Below, one piece after another: positions 28,063 to 40,200 of a DNA stretch of 64,000 bases (position 1 is the stretch's first letter; every line of letters begins with the position of its first letter). Where the stretch lies: positions 16,004,949 through 16,068,948 of the forward strand of contig CM026386.1 of the NCBI GenBank assembly GCA_014843695.1, in the 5' to 3' direction. A program made the position numbers and the translations under genes. Origin of the DNA: Archivesica marissinica (taxonomy: Eukaryota; Mollusca; Bivalvia; Venerida; Vesicomyidae). The notes below the pieces were generated by a model. The model saw nothing but the letters and a program-made list of their open reading frames with translations, was not told the DNA's origin and ran no database searches.

Positions 28063-29062
28063 NNNNNNNNNNNNNNNNNNNNNNNNNNNNNNNNNNNNNN
28101 NNNNNNNNNNNNNNNNNNNNNNNNNNNNNNNNNNNNNNNNNNNNNNNNNNNNNNNNNNNNNNNNNNNNNNNNNNNNNNNNNNNNNNNNNNNNNNNNNNNN
28201 NNNNNNNNNNNNNNNNNNNNNNNNNNNNNNNNNNNNNNNNNNNNNNNNNNNNNNNNNNNNNNNNNNNNNNNNNNNNNNNNNNNNNNNNNNNNNNNNNNNN
28301 NNNNNNNNNNNNNNNNNNNNNNNNNNNNNNNNNNNNNNNNNNNNNNNNNNNNNNNNNNNNNNNNNNNNNNNNNNNNNNNNNNNNNNNNNNNNNNNNNNNN
28401 NNNNNNNNNNNNNNNNNNNNNNNNNNNNNNNNNNNNNNNNNNNNNNNNNNNNNNNNNNNNNNNNNNNNNNNNNNNNNNNNNNNNNNNNNNNNNNNNNNNN
28501 NNNNNNNNNNNNNNNNNNNNNNNNNNNNNNNNNNNNNNNNNNNNNNNNNNNNNNNNNNNNNNNNNNNNNNNNNNNNNNNNNNNNNNNNNNNNNNNNNNNN
28601 NNNNNNNNNNNNNNNNNNNNNNNNNNNNNNNNNNNNNNNNNNNNNNNNNNNNNNNNNNNNNNNNNNNNNNNNNNNNNNNNNNNNNNNNNNNNNNNNNNNN
28701 NNNNNNNNNNNNNNNNNNNNNNNNNNNNNNNNNNNNNNNNNNNNNNNNNNNNNNNNNNNNNNNNNNNNNNNNNNNNNNNNNNNNNNNNNNNNNNNNNNNN
28801 NNNNNNNNNNNNNNNNNNNNNNNNNNNNNNNNNNNNNNNNNNNNNNNNNNNNNNNNNNNNNNNNNNNNNNNNNNNNNNNNNNNNNNNNNNNNNNNNNNNN
28901 NNNNNNNNNNNNNNNNNNNNNNNNNNNNNNNNNNNNNNNNNNNNNNNNNNNNNNNNNNNNNNNNNNNNNNNNNNNNNNNNNNNNNNNNNNNNNNNNNNNN
29001 NNNNNNNNNNNNNNNNNNNNNNNNNNNNNNNNNNNNNNNNNNNNNNNNNNNNNNNNNNNNNN
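28063..29062. other. Assembly gap of exactly 1000 N
   Basis: The run of N is exactly 1000 long, which looks like a fixed-size scaffold join and not a measured gap. The left contig ends inside the 45-bp array; the right contig starts inside a retrotransposon coding region. True distance, order and even adjacency of the two sides are therefore not shown by the sequence. Confidence 0.95.
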
Positions 29063-29623
29063 TGTAGAAATTGGCATTTTAATGTTAAGAGCTATTATGA
29101 GGCTAATGATTTTCCTATGTACACTAGCTTTGCTAATCCTGTATCTCGTTCTTTCACACATAATATAGAGGTCAAAGCATACGATACGTATATAAACTCT
29201 TGGTCAACCAAGATAAACAATGTCATAGGTCCCTCTTGACGCGGGCGGGATAAATTGCGAGTGTCTAAATTGTTTAAAACTGACCATATTGCAGAGCAAT
29301 ATTGCAAATTTATGTTACCACCCAGATATCGTTCTGCTTTTTGCAAATTTCGACTGGGTATTGCCCCCATTAGGATAGAGACTGGTCGGTATGAAGGTTT
29401 GCCAGAGGAATCTAGGATGTGTCCGTTTTGTGATACTGCTACTATTGAAAATGAGATGCATGTAATATTGAATTGTCCAGTTTACAATGATTTAAGACAA
29501 GATTTATTCTCAAAGTCATATGCATGTAATATCAATTTCTATCCAATGTCTGATTATGATGAATATTGTGCCAAAGCCTGTTTTATTATTTTACAGAGGC
29601 GGCAATTTTTAATATGTAAATAA
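29063..29623 (+). pseudogene. Non-LTR retrotransposon ORF2 C-terminus, one in-frame stop
   Basis: 187 codons in a single frame are interrupted only by TGA at 29237-29239. After the stop the frame reads LRVSKLFKTDHIAEQYC, RLGIAPIRIETGRYEGLPEE, then CPFC, NEMHVILNCPVY, a CX2C...HX4C zinc-knuckle-like motif typical of the C-terminal tail of non-LTR reverse transcriptase proteins. No catalytic reverse transcriptase or endonuclease motif is in the window. The stop makes it a dead copy. The clade (CR1/L2/RTE-like) cannot be fixed from this piece. Confidence 0.75.
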
Positions 29624-30017
29624 TTTTTAAATTTGTGAATAATGTCATTATTTCTTGTATTTCCAACTGTAATTTTTTTATCTCGTCTGCAATATCTCTG
29701 CTAATCATATTCGTTATGATCTGATCAAAGCGAAGATAGATTTCACATGACCAATTCTTAATCAGTGTGCAATAGTACCTATTTAGTATTTCAGTGTTTT
29801 ATAATTGTCTTAGAGCAATTTTTAATATCCGATTAGCAGGGATATTGCAGCTTTATCCCTAACATACTGTGATAAATGAGTATGTATAATTTTGTTCATC
29901 TCTTATAACTCCATGTTGGAGTGGCATTGTACTTTTATTATGTAAACTATACATGCAATAGTATTGTAAATATTGTACGTACAATGCTGAGATGTAAATA
30001 AAGATTACTACTATTAC
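29063..30017 (+). mobile_element. Non-LTR retrotransposon, 3' part with UTR (element A, longest copy)
   Basis: It carries the C-terminal coding end (29063-29623), a UTR of about 390 bp and a short TAC tail after AAATAAAGATTACTACTATTAC. The same UTR recurs at 1985-2442, 34134-34591 and 48557-49083, all on the plus strand. The 5' part is lost in the gap or by truncation. Shared UTR and simple-repeat tail indicate one non-LTR family active at this locus more than once. Confidence 0.78.
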
Positions 30018-30085
30018 AATCAAGTATCATATGCTTCCACATCGATGTCGCCCATTGCAAAGAATGATGTATTATAAGCAATTAC

Positions 30086-30246
30086 CTTGACATTCCACGT
30101 AAGCAACATCTGCTTGTTTGCAATTGATCATCCCGCCATCGACGAGGTCACATCTTTCTAGAGACTTCTCCATACCATCGCATATGATCGTGCCGTTGTA
30201 TATATCGTTACCATTGTAATCAGAGGTCAATAATCGGTTTACTCCG
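30086..30246 (-). CDS. SRCR domain, second-half (b) exon with duplicated acceptor
   Basis: This exon has 53 codons from TTTTTCCTAG| to CAAG|GTAATT. It reads GVNRLLTSDYNGNDIYNGTI, ICDGMEKSLERC, INCKQ, VAYVEC, giving four cysteines in b-half spacing. The first part of the exon with its acceptor is repeated 99 bp upstream (acceptor at 30346) in the same open frame. Use of the upstream acceptor would insert 33 in-frame residues. The 30246 acceptor has the better pyrimidine tract and gives a normal domain length, so it is preferred. It is the last exon before the assembly gap. Confidence 0.74.
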
Positions 30247-30360
30247 CTAGGAAAAATTACAACATTTACAACATTTACAACATTTACATTTGCGTTGTAT
30301 ATATCGGTGCCATTGTTATCAGCGGTCAGTAATCGGTTTACTCCGCTAGAACTAATTGCA
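30247..30360 (-). repeat. 99-bp tandem duplication of the b-exon acceptor region
   Basis: The sequence TGTATATATCG...CGGTTTACTCCGCTAG occurs twice, acceptors at 30246 and 30345 being exactly 99 bp apart. Between them is a 9-bp microsatellite (AACATTTAC, plus strand). Both units remain open in the exon frame, and the total length is a multiple of three. Confidence 0.8.
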
Positions 30361-30572
30361 ACAATTACATTTAAAACATTTATATTTACAATTTGTAAAC
30401 CATCATGTGAATATGTCAGTATTGCAATGTTATTTGTTGATAAAAATATTCTTTGTTTGCAATGTAAGCACCGCAGTTTTTTGGGATAATAAGGCAAGTA
30501 GAGGGTATGGATCGTTGCTGATCTCGGCGCACGTCGTAATTTGGCAAATAATCGCAATTTATATATCGACAT

Positions 30573-30868
30573 GTTCGACGTCCAGTACCAGGATTATCCA
30601 AGCGTTTATATCCAGTGGCTGATTACAAAGAGACGAATCGTCAGAGGAAAGTCATCTTATTATAATGAATGGGGGTCTGCGAAATGAATTTCAGACTATG
30701 ATTTATGTTTTATAGCTCTCCTATACTGGGGGATAATAAAGACTATATATGTCAAGTATCCACTCTTAATTACAGTGACTTGTGGTTTTTAAGTTATTCA
30801 ACTTTAAATCATTTGCCCCATCACAGCATTAGATCAGAACCGTAACGCCGCGTCTGATTTGAATCCCA
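30573..30868. other. Intron sequence without recognised feature
   Basis: AT-rich sequence between the duplicated b-exon acceptor and the 24-bp array. No exon, tRNA-like box or repeat is seen. Confidence 0.45.
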
Positions 30869-30869
30869 G

Positions 30870-31790
30870 TATGGTGTCTATTCGGACAAGTGTAAGCCCC
30901 ACTGTCTGAATAGCAATCAGCATATAGCTGATCAGAAGGATGTCTATTTGAATCCAATCGGGTTCTCTATTTGAATCACAAAGTCGCTTTTATCCGACAT
31001 TCGCGTGAAAGTGTCTACTTGAATCCCATCACGGGTGTCTATTTGAATCCCAGTGAGGGTGTCTATTTGAATCCCAGTGAGGGTGTCTATTTGAATCCCA
31101 GTGAGGGTGTCTATTTGAATCCCAGTGAGGGTGTCTATTTGAATCCCAGTGAGGGTCTCTAATTGAATCCCAGTGAAGGTGTCTATTTGAATCACAGTGA
31201 GGGTGTCTATTTGAATCCCAGTGAGGGTGTCTATTTGAATCCCAGTGAGGGTGTCTATTTGAATCCCAGTGAGGGTGTCTATTTGAATCCCAGTGAGGGT
31301 GTCTATTTGAATCCCAGTCTATTTGAATCCCAGTGAGGGTGTCTATTTGAATCCCAGTGAGGGTGTCTATTTGAATCCCAGTGAGGGTGTCTATTTGAAT
31401 CCCAGTGAGGGTGTCTATTTGAATCCCAGTGAGGGTGTCTATTGAATCCCAGTCTATTTGAATCCCAGTGAGGGTGTCTATTTGAATCCCAGTGAGGGTG
31501 TCTATTTGAATCCCAGTGAGGGTGTCTATTTGAATCCCAGTGAGGGTGTCTATTTGAATCCCAGTCTATTTGAATCCCAGTGAGGATGTCTATTTGAATC
31601 CCAGTGAGGGTGTATATTTGAATCCCAGTGAGGGTGTCTATTTGAATCCCGGTGAGGGTGTATATTTGAATCCCAGTGAGGGTGTCTATTTGAATCCCGG
31701 TGAGGGTGTCTATTTGAATCCCAGTGAGGGTCTCTATTAGAATCCCAGTGAGGGTGTCTATTTGAATCCCAGTGAGGGTGTCTATTTCTT
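30870..31790. repeat. 24-bp minisatellite (about 33 units)
   Basis: The regular unit GGTGTCTATTTGAATCCCAG+TGAG is clean from about 31005 to 31790; degenerate units begin near 30870. At 31318, 31450 and 31563 a 13-bp short unit (CCCAGTCTATTTG junction) interrupts the phase at roughly 110-130 bp spacing, a sign of higher-order copying. It is found only in the right contig; the equivalent in the left copy would be left of position 1. Confidence 0.92.
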
Positions 31791-31795
31791 TCAAG

Positions 31796-31900
31796 TGAGG
31801 AAGCTATCGAGCGAGCTTGTGGGAGGTCGGTGGTTCTACCTCCATCGACAATAGATGGAGAGTGACCATCTGACGTAAGATGTTGGTGCGACTTTAAATT
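31796..31900 (+). mobile_element. SINE-related fragment between two arrays
   Basis: CAAGTGAGGAAGCTATCGAGCGAGCTTG...GTGGTTCTACCTCC resembles the minus-strand SINE at 474-690 (TGAGGAAGCTGGCTCGCGGAAG..GTGGTTCTATCC). It separates the 24-bp and 18-bp arrays. It is fragmentary and diverged. Confidence 0.4.
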
Positions 31901-31951
31901 CAAAGAACAAAATTAAACAAACTAGTGTATTTTTAGTGTTTAAAGTTGCAC

Positions 31952-32506
31952 CGACAGCTTAGGTCATATCGACAGCTTAGGTCATATCGACAGCGTAGGT
32001 CATATCGACAGTTTAGGTCATATCGACAGCTTCGATCGACAGCTTAGGTAATATCGACAGCGTAGGTCATATCGACAGCTTAGGTCATATCGACAGCTTA
32101 GGTCATATCGACAGCTTAGATCATATCGACAGCTTATGTCATATCGACAGCTTAGGTCATATCGACAGCTTAGGTCATATCGCGGCTTAGGTCATATCGC
32201 GGCTTAGGTCATATCGACAGTTTAGGTCATATCGACAGCTTAGGTCATATCGCGGATCGCGGCTTAGGTCATATCGACAGCTTAGGTCATATCGCGGATT
32301 AGGTCATATCGCGGCTTAGGTCATATCGACAGCATAGGTCATATCGACAGCTTAGGTCATATCGCGGCTTAGGTCATATCGCGGCTTAGGTCATATCGAC
32401 AGCTTAGGTCATACCGCGGCTTAGGTCATATCGCGGCTTAGGTCATATCGACAGCTTATGTCATATCGACATCTTAGGTCATATCGCGGCTTAGGTGATA
32501 TCGCGG
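31952..32506. repeat. 18-bp minisatellite (right copy, about 31 units)
   Basis: The same unit and variant order as 1-357, here with its left boundary visible at CACCGACAGCTTAGG. Units at 32028-32042 are shortened. From about 32150 onward it matches the left copy; the part 31952-32150 would lie outside the window on the left. Confidence 0.92.
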
Positions 32507-32623
32507 CTCTCGAGCTATTATTGGTGGAGTTAGTCCTATATATAAGACCTCTACATAAAAACAATTCTGTTATTTGAAAAATACCTTGATAGTAAAATGT
32601 CACATTTTTCAAGTTTAAATATT

Positions 32624-32839
32624 TAGTAAGTAAGACCCCGGGTGGCCCTTCAATATTTCGGACACCGGCGGGCACCAGGATAGAACCACATACCTTCCGC
32701 GAGCCAGCTTCCTCACATGAACGAATTTGACACACACAAACAGGAGGTGTATAGTTTACAGTGATAAAGGGCATGTAGTTTATCCACTCGGCCATGGGGC
32801 CCCAAGAAACAGACTGAGCAAATTCATGCCAGTATGACC
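32624..32839 (-). mobile_element. tRNA-derived SINE (right copy of 474-690)
   Basis: The same insertion with the same box-A/box-B-like blocks at a constant offset of 32149 bp, so it predates the duplication or allele split. Confidence 0.5.
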
Positions 32840-32872
32840 CCCTCACAGACACATAATATATTCTTAACTTAC

Positions 32873-33008
32873 TAGTATCCTAGAAAAGTACATGTGACGT
32901 TGGCAGCATTTATGTCGAATCCGTCTATACAGAATGAGTACAAATGCCCACGTATTTCAGCTTCAATCTGGCGGCCATTAGGTGTGGCACCATCACGAAG
33001 GCGAATGG
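32873..33008 (-). CDS. SRCR domain, first-half (a) exon
   Basis: This exon has 44 codons from TTGATAG| to GGATACTA|GTAAGT. It reads IRLRDGATPNGRQIEAEIRG, HLYSFC, DGFDINAANVTC, TFLGY. Both a-half cysteines are present and the donor is perfect. It is a sister of the exon at 52519-52654, with the same length and the same 'IRL.DGATPN' opening. It pairs with the b exon at 30246-30086 across an intron that holds a SINE and the 18-bp and 24-bp arrays. The left copy is at 724-859. Confidence 0.77.
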
Positions 33009-33534
33009 CTATCAATACAATGGATAACACAAATACAGTATGTGTAGTTAGGAAAAGAAATCATCTGTTCATCATGCGACGAATGAGAGACATCGGTGAG
33101 TTACTGCCCCTGAATACTCCTTAAAAGTATATATGTCCTATTAAGTGATTTCCTCGTTTTTATCGTTATTTCCTTTGCACAACATGCTAGCAATTATTCC
33201 ACTATCACTTCGTATGATTATCAAATTACTATATCCCGAAAAATCTCCTACAGTATATGCAATGGGTACTTATTTGTAAAACAATGTTATCAGTTAATTA
33301 ACACAATTATGATAAAATCACATTTATCATACCGCAACATCTGGTTAGGGAACAACAGTAAGAACAAAGGATTCCAACTAAAAGGACCTATTCACATTTT
33401 AGTTACAGAGGTCTCTCTTATTATCTACTGTTGTGATAGATTGTAAATAAAATTCAGTTCAAACGCTTTTGTATCAAATTATATGACATGCTATTCATAT
33501 ATTAATATATGTTTTAGCTCCACTATCCGAATAG

Positions 33535-33602
33535 CAAACAGCATAGAGCCTGACCAGACGGTACGTCAGACAGTACCGTCTGATCTGGCTAACTGCTGTT
33601 TG
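33535..33602. repeat. Hairpin element (right copy of 1386-1453)
   Basis: The same nested perfect stems. No difference from the left copy was seen. Confidence 0.6.
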
Positions 33603-33798
33603 CAAAAGCGACTTTAGTTGTGATTGGCAGGCTAAGGGTTACTATTGCCTTTTAGAAGTGTTTAACAGTTATTTGGTTTAATAAGCCTAATTCAGATAAT
33701 TAGGAAAATTAGAAACCACTGTTGGATAGCTGTATTGTTTTCACTAGTACATGTTATACTCTTATGTTATAAATATAATAGAATTTAGTTTAGATATA

Positions 33799-33976
33799 CA
33801 GTCAAACCTGTCTTAAACAGCCAGTCAAGCGAGTCGGGAAAGGTAGCTGCTTAGCACAGGTGACTGCTTAATAGAGGTCAAATGTATAATAAAACAACAC
33901 ATTGGAAATATGTAAACTGACTGCTTAATACAGGTTGGGTGTTTAATGGAGGTGACCACACACACAGGTTTGACTG
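33799..33976. mobile_element. MITE with TA duplication (right copy of 1650-1827)
   Basis: The same 13-bp terminal inverted repeats and TA flanks. Confidence 0.7.
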
Positions 33977-34133
33977 TAGAACAGTTATATTATATGAAAA
34001 CAATGGTACACAAATTACAATGTAGAGTTAATGTTGACGCTCCGGCATGTTTAGCTAACTTGTACCATTTCCAGTGGAGATATACTATTATACACTGACA
34101 CATAGTCATGCAAAGGTATATCATTGTTATATA

Positions 34134-34557
34134 TGCATTTTTAATTTGTGAATGATGTCATTATTTCTTTGTATTTCTAACTGCATTTTTTGTTATCTCG
34201 TCTGTAATATCTCTGCTAATCATATTCGCTATGATCTGATCAAAGCGAAGTTAGATTTCATATGACCAATTCTTAATCAGTGTGCAATAGTACCTATTTT
34301 GTATTTCAGTGTTTTATAATTGTCTTAGAGCAGTTTTTAATATCCGATTAGCAGGGATATTGCAGCTTTATCCCTAACATACTGTGATAAATGAGTATGT
34401 ATAATTTGTTTCATCTCTTACAACTCCATGTTGGAGTGGCATTGTACTTTTATTATGTAAACTATACATGTAATATTATTGTAAATATTGTATGTACAAT
34501 GATGAGATGTAAATAAAGATTACTACTACTACCACTACTACTACTACGACTACGACG

Positions 34558-34591
<34 letters not shown>
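34134..34591 (+). mobile_element. Element A non-LTR 3' end with (TAC)n tail (right copy)
   Basis: Matches 1985-2442, including the interrupted tail (TACTACCACTACTACTACTACGACTACGACGAC...). An identical microsatellite interruption pattern in both copies argues for a very recent common origin. Confidence 0.72.
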
Positions 34592-34593
34592 TT

Positions 34594-36458
34594 ACCAGGT
34601 TAAACCAATTAGTAGGCATACCAGGCTAAGCCAATTCATACTACTATATTAGCCGCCACTTACGATCATGCCGGGCTAAGCCAATTAATAATACTATATC
34701 AGCGGCCACATATGAACATACCGGGCATAACTAATTAGTAATACTATATTAGACGTCAGTTAGGATCATAACGGGCGTAACCAATTAATAACACTATATT
34801 AGACGCCATTTTGGATCATGCCGGCCGTAACCAATTAATAATACTATATTAGACGACATTTAGGATCATGCCGGGCGTAACCAATTAATACTACTATATT
34901 AGACGCCATTTAGGATCATACCGGACGTAACCAATTAGTAATACTATATTAGACGCCATTTATGATCATGCCGGGCTTAACCAATTAATAATACTATATT
35001 AGCGGCCACTTATGATCATACCGGGCGTAACCAATTAGTAATACTATATTAGACGTCATTTAGGATCATAACGGGCGTAACCAATTCATAATACTATATT
35101 AGACGTCATTTAGGATCATAACGGGCGTAACCAATTAATAATACTATATTAGACGCCATTTAGGATCATGCCGGGCTTAGCCAATTAATAATATTATATT
35201 AGACGCCATTTAGGATCACGCCGGGCGTAACCAATTAATAATACTATATTAGCGGCCACTCTTGATCATACCGGACATAACCAATTAGTAATACTATAGT
35301 AGACGCCATTTAGGAGCATGCCGGGCTTAGCCAATTAATAATACTATATTAGCGGCCACTTATGATCATACCGGGCGTAACCAATTAGTAATACTATATT
35401 AGACGTCATTTAGGATCATAACGGGCGTAACCAATTCATAATACTATATTAGACGTCATTTAGGATCATAACGGGCGTAACCAATTAATAATACTATATT
35501 AGACGCCATTTAGGATCATGCCGGGCTTAGCCAATTAATAATATTATATTAGACGCCATTTAGGATCACGCCGGGCGTAACCAATTAATAATACTATATT
35601 AGCGGCCACTCTTGATCATACCGGACATAACCAATTAGTAATACTATATTAGACGTCATTTAGGATCATAACGGGCGTAACCAATTCATAATACTATATT
35701 AGACGTCATTTAGGATCATAACGGGCGTAACCAATTAATAATACTATATTAGACGCCATTTAGGATCATGCCGGGCTTAGCCAATTAATAATATTATATT
35801 AGACGCCATTTAGGATCACGCCGGGCGTAACCAATTAATAATACTATATTAGCGGCCACTCTTGATCATACCGGACATAACCAATTAGTAATACTATAGT
35901 AGACGCCATTTAGGAGCATGCCGGGCTTAGCCAATTAATAATACTATATTAGCGGCCACTTATGATCATACCGGGCGTAACCAATTAGTAATACTATATT
36001 AGACGTCATTTAGGATCATAACGGGCGTAACCAATTCATAATACTATATTAGACGTCATTTAGGATCATAACGGGCGTAACCAATTAATAATACTATATT
36101 AGACGCCATTTAGGATCATGCCGGGCTTAGCTAATTAATAATACTATATTAGACGCCATTTAGGATCATGCCGGGCTTAGCCAATTAATAATACTATATT
36201 AGACGCCATTTAGGATCATGCCGGGCTTAGCCAATTAATAATACTATATTAGACGCCATTTAGGATCATGCAGGGCTTAACCAATTAATAATACTATATT
36301 AGACGCCATTTAGGATCATGTCGGGCTTAACCAATTCATAATACTATATTAGCCGCTATTTATGATCATGCCGGGCTAAACCAATTACTAAGAGTCTATT
36401 AGCCGTCACTTCGATCATGCCAGGCCAAACCAATTAGTAAGTGTCTATTAACCGCCAG
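34594..36458. repeat. 50-bp minisatellite (right copy, about 37 units)
   Basis: It is 12 units longer than the left copy. A diagnostic run (AATAATATTATATTAGACGCC then GGATCACGCC then CCACTCTTGATC) appears at about 35190, 35540 and 35790, against once in the left copy. The extra length is therefore duplication of 250-350-bp higher-order blocks. Confidence 0.92.
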
Positions 36459-36577
36459 TTATAAATTACATAGACACACCCAGTCCACGTCTGGTTATTC
36501 TGCTAGTTATATATATATAGTCTTAGTGCATTACAAACAATCGATTATTCCATACAATAAATAACGAAAATATGTAC

Positions 36578-36759
36578 TTCGGTCACATTTCAATAACATG
36601 TCCCGATCATGTCCGCTACAACCATCATGGACGCCTTTGGTGACAGTGCAATCGTTGATGTCCATACTAGTAGAGTTGCAGTTGGGATGTGACATCCATA
36701 CTTCGTCCACACTTTCAGCAGTGTCATTACTCATTGAAGGAGCACTACCACTATCGGAT
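36578..36759 (-). CDS. SRCR domain, second-half (b) exon
   Basis: This exon has 60 codons between CCATTTTAG| and CGAA|GTACAT. It reads ..SVDEVWMSHPNC, NSTSMDINDC, HDGCSGHDRDMLLKC, with all four b-half cysteines. 'VWMSHPNC....MDINDC' matches the 'IWLDDV.C.G.E..L..C' block of SRCR. With 44618-44477 it forms a six-cysteine domain split by an intron of about 7.7 kb, mostly 42-bp repeat. The donor GTACAT is weaker than the GTAAGT seen elsewhere. Confidence 0.76.
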
Positions 36760-36843
36760 CTAAAATGGATGAATACAATTTCTATATAAGGTGATTCGCT
36801 AAGTCATCAAACTGATTAATTATTTTGTTAATATAGTCTGCCC

Positions 36844-37061
36844 TTTTTTATTTGTTTAACGATGCTACCGGTTTCAGATTTGAATGACGTGCAGTTTACC
36901 TAACAGCACCTTTCCTGAGCAGGTTTCATCAGTTAACCAGTACTTGGTGCACTAGCCGCCGAAAGACCCTGCCAACGTTTTCATATAAAGAGATTCGAAC
37001 CCGTGACCATCAGTAATTATAGGTTACAGTGGTATACGTGTCAGTGAATTTGTCGCAAACT
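36844..37061 (-). mobile_element. tRNA-derived SINE, second family (right copy)
   Basis: The same as 4095-4312 at offset 32749. Confidence 0.58.
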
Positions 37062-37068
37062 CTTCTAT

Positions 37069-37221
37069 CAGTTGCTTAGGTTCTTACCAGAATATACCCT
37101 ATCGTAGACTCGCTTGTGTTTAATTTATTATTATAATATATATAGAAGAAGAAACAACCCCTAGACGACAACACCAGCGAGTCTACGATAGGCTAGACCA
37201 CAGTAAGAGCCTAGGCAACTG
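37069..37221. repeat. Foldback element (right copy of 4320-4472)
   Basis: The same inverted arms flanking the distal end of the 42-bp array. Confidence 0.6.
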
Positions 37222-37259
37222 AGATAATAATATACGAGAAAAAGAAGTGCTTGCGACAA

Positions 37260-40200
37260 CGTATCATATACATCATTAAAATACTATATATTGAACGTAC
37301 ATGTATCCTATAAATCATTAAAATACTATATATTGAACGTAAATGTATCTTATAAATCATTAAAATACTATATATTGAATGCATACGTACACTATTATTC
37401 ATTACATTACTATATATTGAATGTACATGTATCCTATAAATCAATACATACTATATATTGAGCGTACATGTATCCTATAAATACAGTGAGTTACGAACAA
37501 ATGATTTCAGAAAACTATTTACGGACAATGCTCACTTAGACATAAATGCGAAATTATCACATATAATGTCCATGTATCCCAGACGACTAGCTAAATTCCT
37601 GGTTCGAGCCTTTTTAATTAGAAGAAATACGTTGTATTCTTGAATATTTCTTTTCCACATATTGTGTGTACAATTGTACACTTGTAAACATTGCTCTTGT
37701 TACTGTAATTGATTTCTGGTGATTTATAGGCCCAATGGGCCGGGTGCTTGTTTGTTAATCTGTAAATTTATGTAAACATTATTATATTGTTATAATGCAC
37801 ATGTCACAATAATAAAACATTTACTTACTTACTTACTTACCGTACATGTATCCTATAAATCAATAAAATACTATAATAAATCATTACAATACTATATATT
37901 GAATGTACAGGTATCCTATAAATCATTAAAATACTATATATTGAATATACATGTATCCTATTAATCATTACAATACTATATATTGAACGTACACGTATCC
38001 TACAAATCACTAACATACTATATATTGAACGTACATGTATCCTATAAATCATTAAAATACTATATATTGAATGTACATGTTTCCTAGAAATCATTAAAAT
38101 ACTATATATTGAATGTACACGTACCCTAGAAATCATTAAGATACTATATAATGAATGCACAAGTATCCTATAAATGATTAAAATACCCTATACATCATTA
38201 TAATACTATATATTGAACGTACATGTACCAAATACATCATTAATATACTATATATTGAACGTACACGTATACTATAAATCATTGAAATACTATATATTGA
38301 ACATACATGTACCCTATTCATCATTAAAATACTATATATTGAACGTACACGTATCCTATAAATCATTTATATACTATATATTGAACATACATGTATCCTA
38401 GAAATCATTAAAATACTATACATTGAATGTACAAGTACCCAATAAATCATAAAACTACTATATATTGAACGTACACGTACCCTATAAATCATTAAAATAC
38501 TATATATTGAACGTACCCGTATCCTATGAATCATTATAATACTATATATTGAACATACATGTACCCTATAATTCATTAAAATACTATGTATTGAACATAC
38601 ATGTACTCTATAAATCATTAAAATACTATATATTGAACGAACATGTACCCTATAAATCATTAAAATACTATATATTGAAAGTACAAGTACCCTATCAATC
38701 ATAAATATACTATATAGTGAACGTACATGTATCCTAGAAATCATTAAAATACTATATATTGAACGTACATGTATCCTAGAAATCATTACAATACTATATA
38801 TTGAAGGTACAAGTACCCTAGAAATCATTAAAATACTATATATTGAACGTACATGTATCCTACAAATCATTAAAATACTATATATTGAACGTACAAGTAC
38901 CCTATAAATCATAACAATACTATATATTGAACGTACATGTATCCTAGAAATTATTAAAATACTATATATTGAATGTACATGTCCCCTATAAATCATTAAT
39001 ATACTATATAATGAATGTACACGTATCCTATAAATCATTAAAATACTATATATTGAACATACATGTACCCTATACATCATTATAATACTATATATTGAAC
39101 GTACATGTACCAAATACATCATTAATATACTATATATTGAACGTACACGTATCCTATAAATCATTCAAATACTATATATTGAACATACATGTACCCTATT
39201 CATCATTAAAATACTATATATTGAATGTACATGTATCCTAGAAATCATTCAAATACTATATATTGAACGTACACATATCCAATAAATCATTAAAATACTA
39301 TATATTGAACATACATGTAGCATATTCATCATTAATATACTATATATTGAACGTACACGTATCCTATAAATCATTAAAATACTATATATTGAACATACAT
39401 GTCCCCTATAAATCATTAAGATACTATATAATGAATGTTAACGTATCCTATAAATGATTCAAATACTATATATTGAATGTACACGTATCCTATAAATCAT
39501 TAAAATACTATATAATGAATGTACACGTATCCTAGAAATCAATACAATACTATATATTGAACGTACATGTATCCTATAAATCATTAAAATACTTTATATT
39601 GAACGTACATGTACATTATACATCATTAAAATACTATATATTGAACGTACACGTATCCTATAAATCATTATCATACTATATATTGAACAAATATGTACCT
39701 ATACATCATTAAAATACTATAGATTGAACTTAGATGTATCATAGAAATCATTAAAATAGTATATATTGAACGTAGATGTATCCTACAAATCATTAAAATA
39801 CTATACATGAATGTACACGTACCCAATAAATCATTAAAATACTATATATTGAACCTACATGTATCCTAGAAATCTTTCAAATACTATATATTGAACGTAC
39901 ACGTATCCTATAAATCATTAAAATACTATATATTGAACGTACACGTATCCTATGAATCATTAAATACTATATATTGAACGAACATGTACCCTATAAATCA
40001 TTAAAATACTATATATTTTGAAAGTACATGTATCCTACAAATCATTACAATAATATATATTGAAAGTACAAGTACCCTATCAATCATACAAATACTATAT
40101 ATTGAACGTACATGTATCCTAGAGATCATTAAAATACTATATATTGAACGTACATGTACCCTATACATCATTAAAATACTATATATTGAACGTACACGTA

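Noticed and set aside
26514..29239. Open frames running through the N block
   Set aside because: N stretches contain no stops when translated as X; the joined product mixes satellite and retrotransposon frames and is an artefact.
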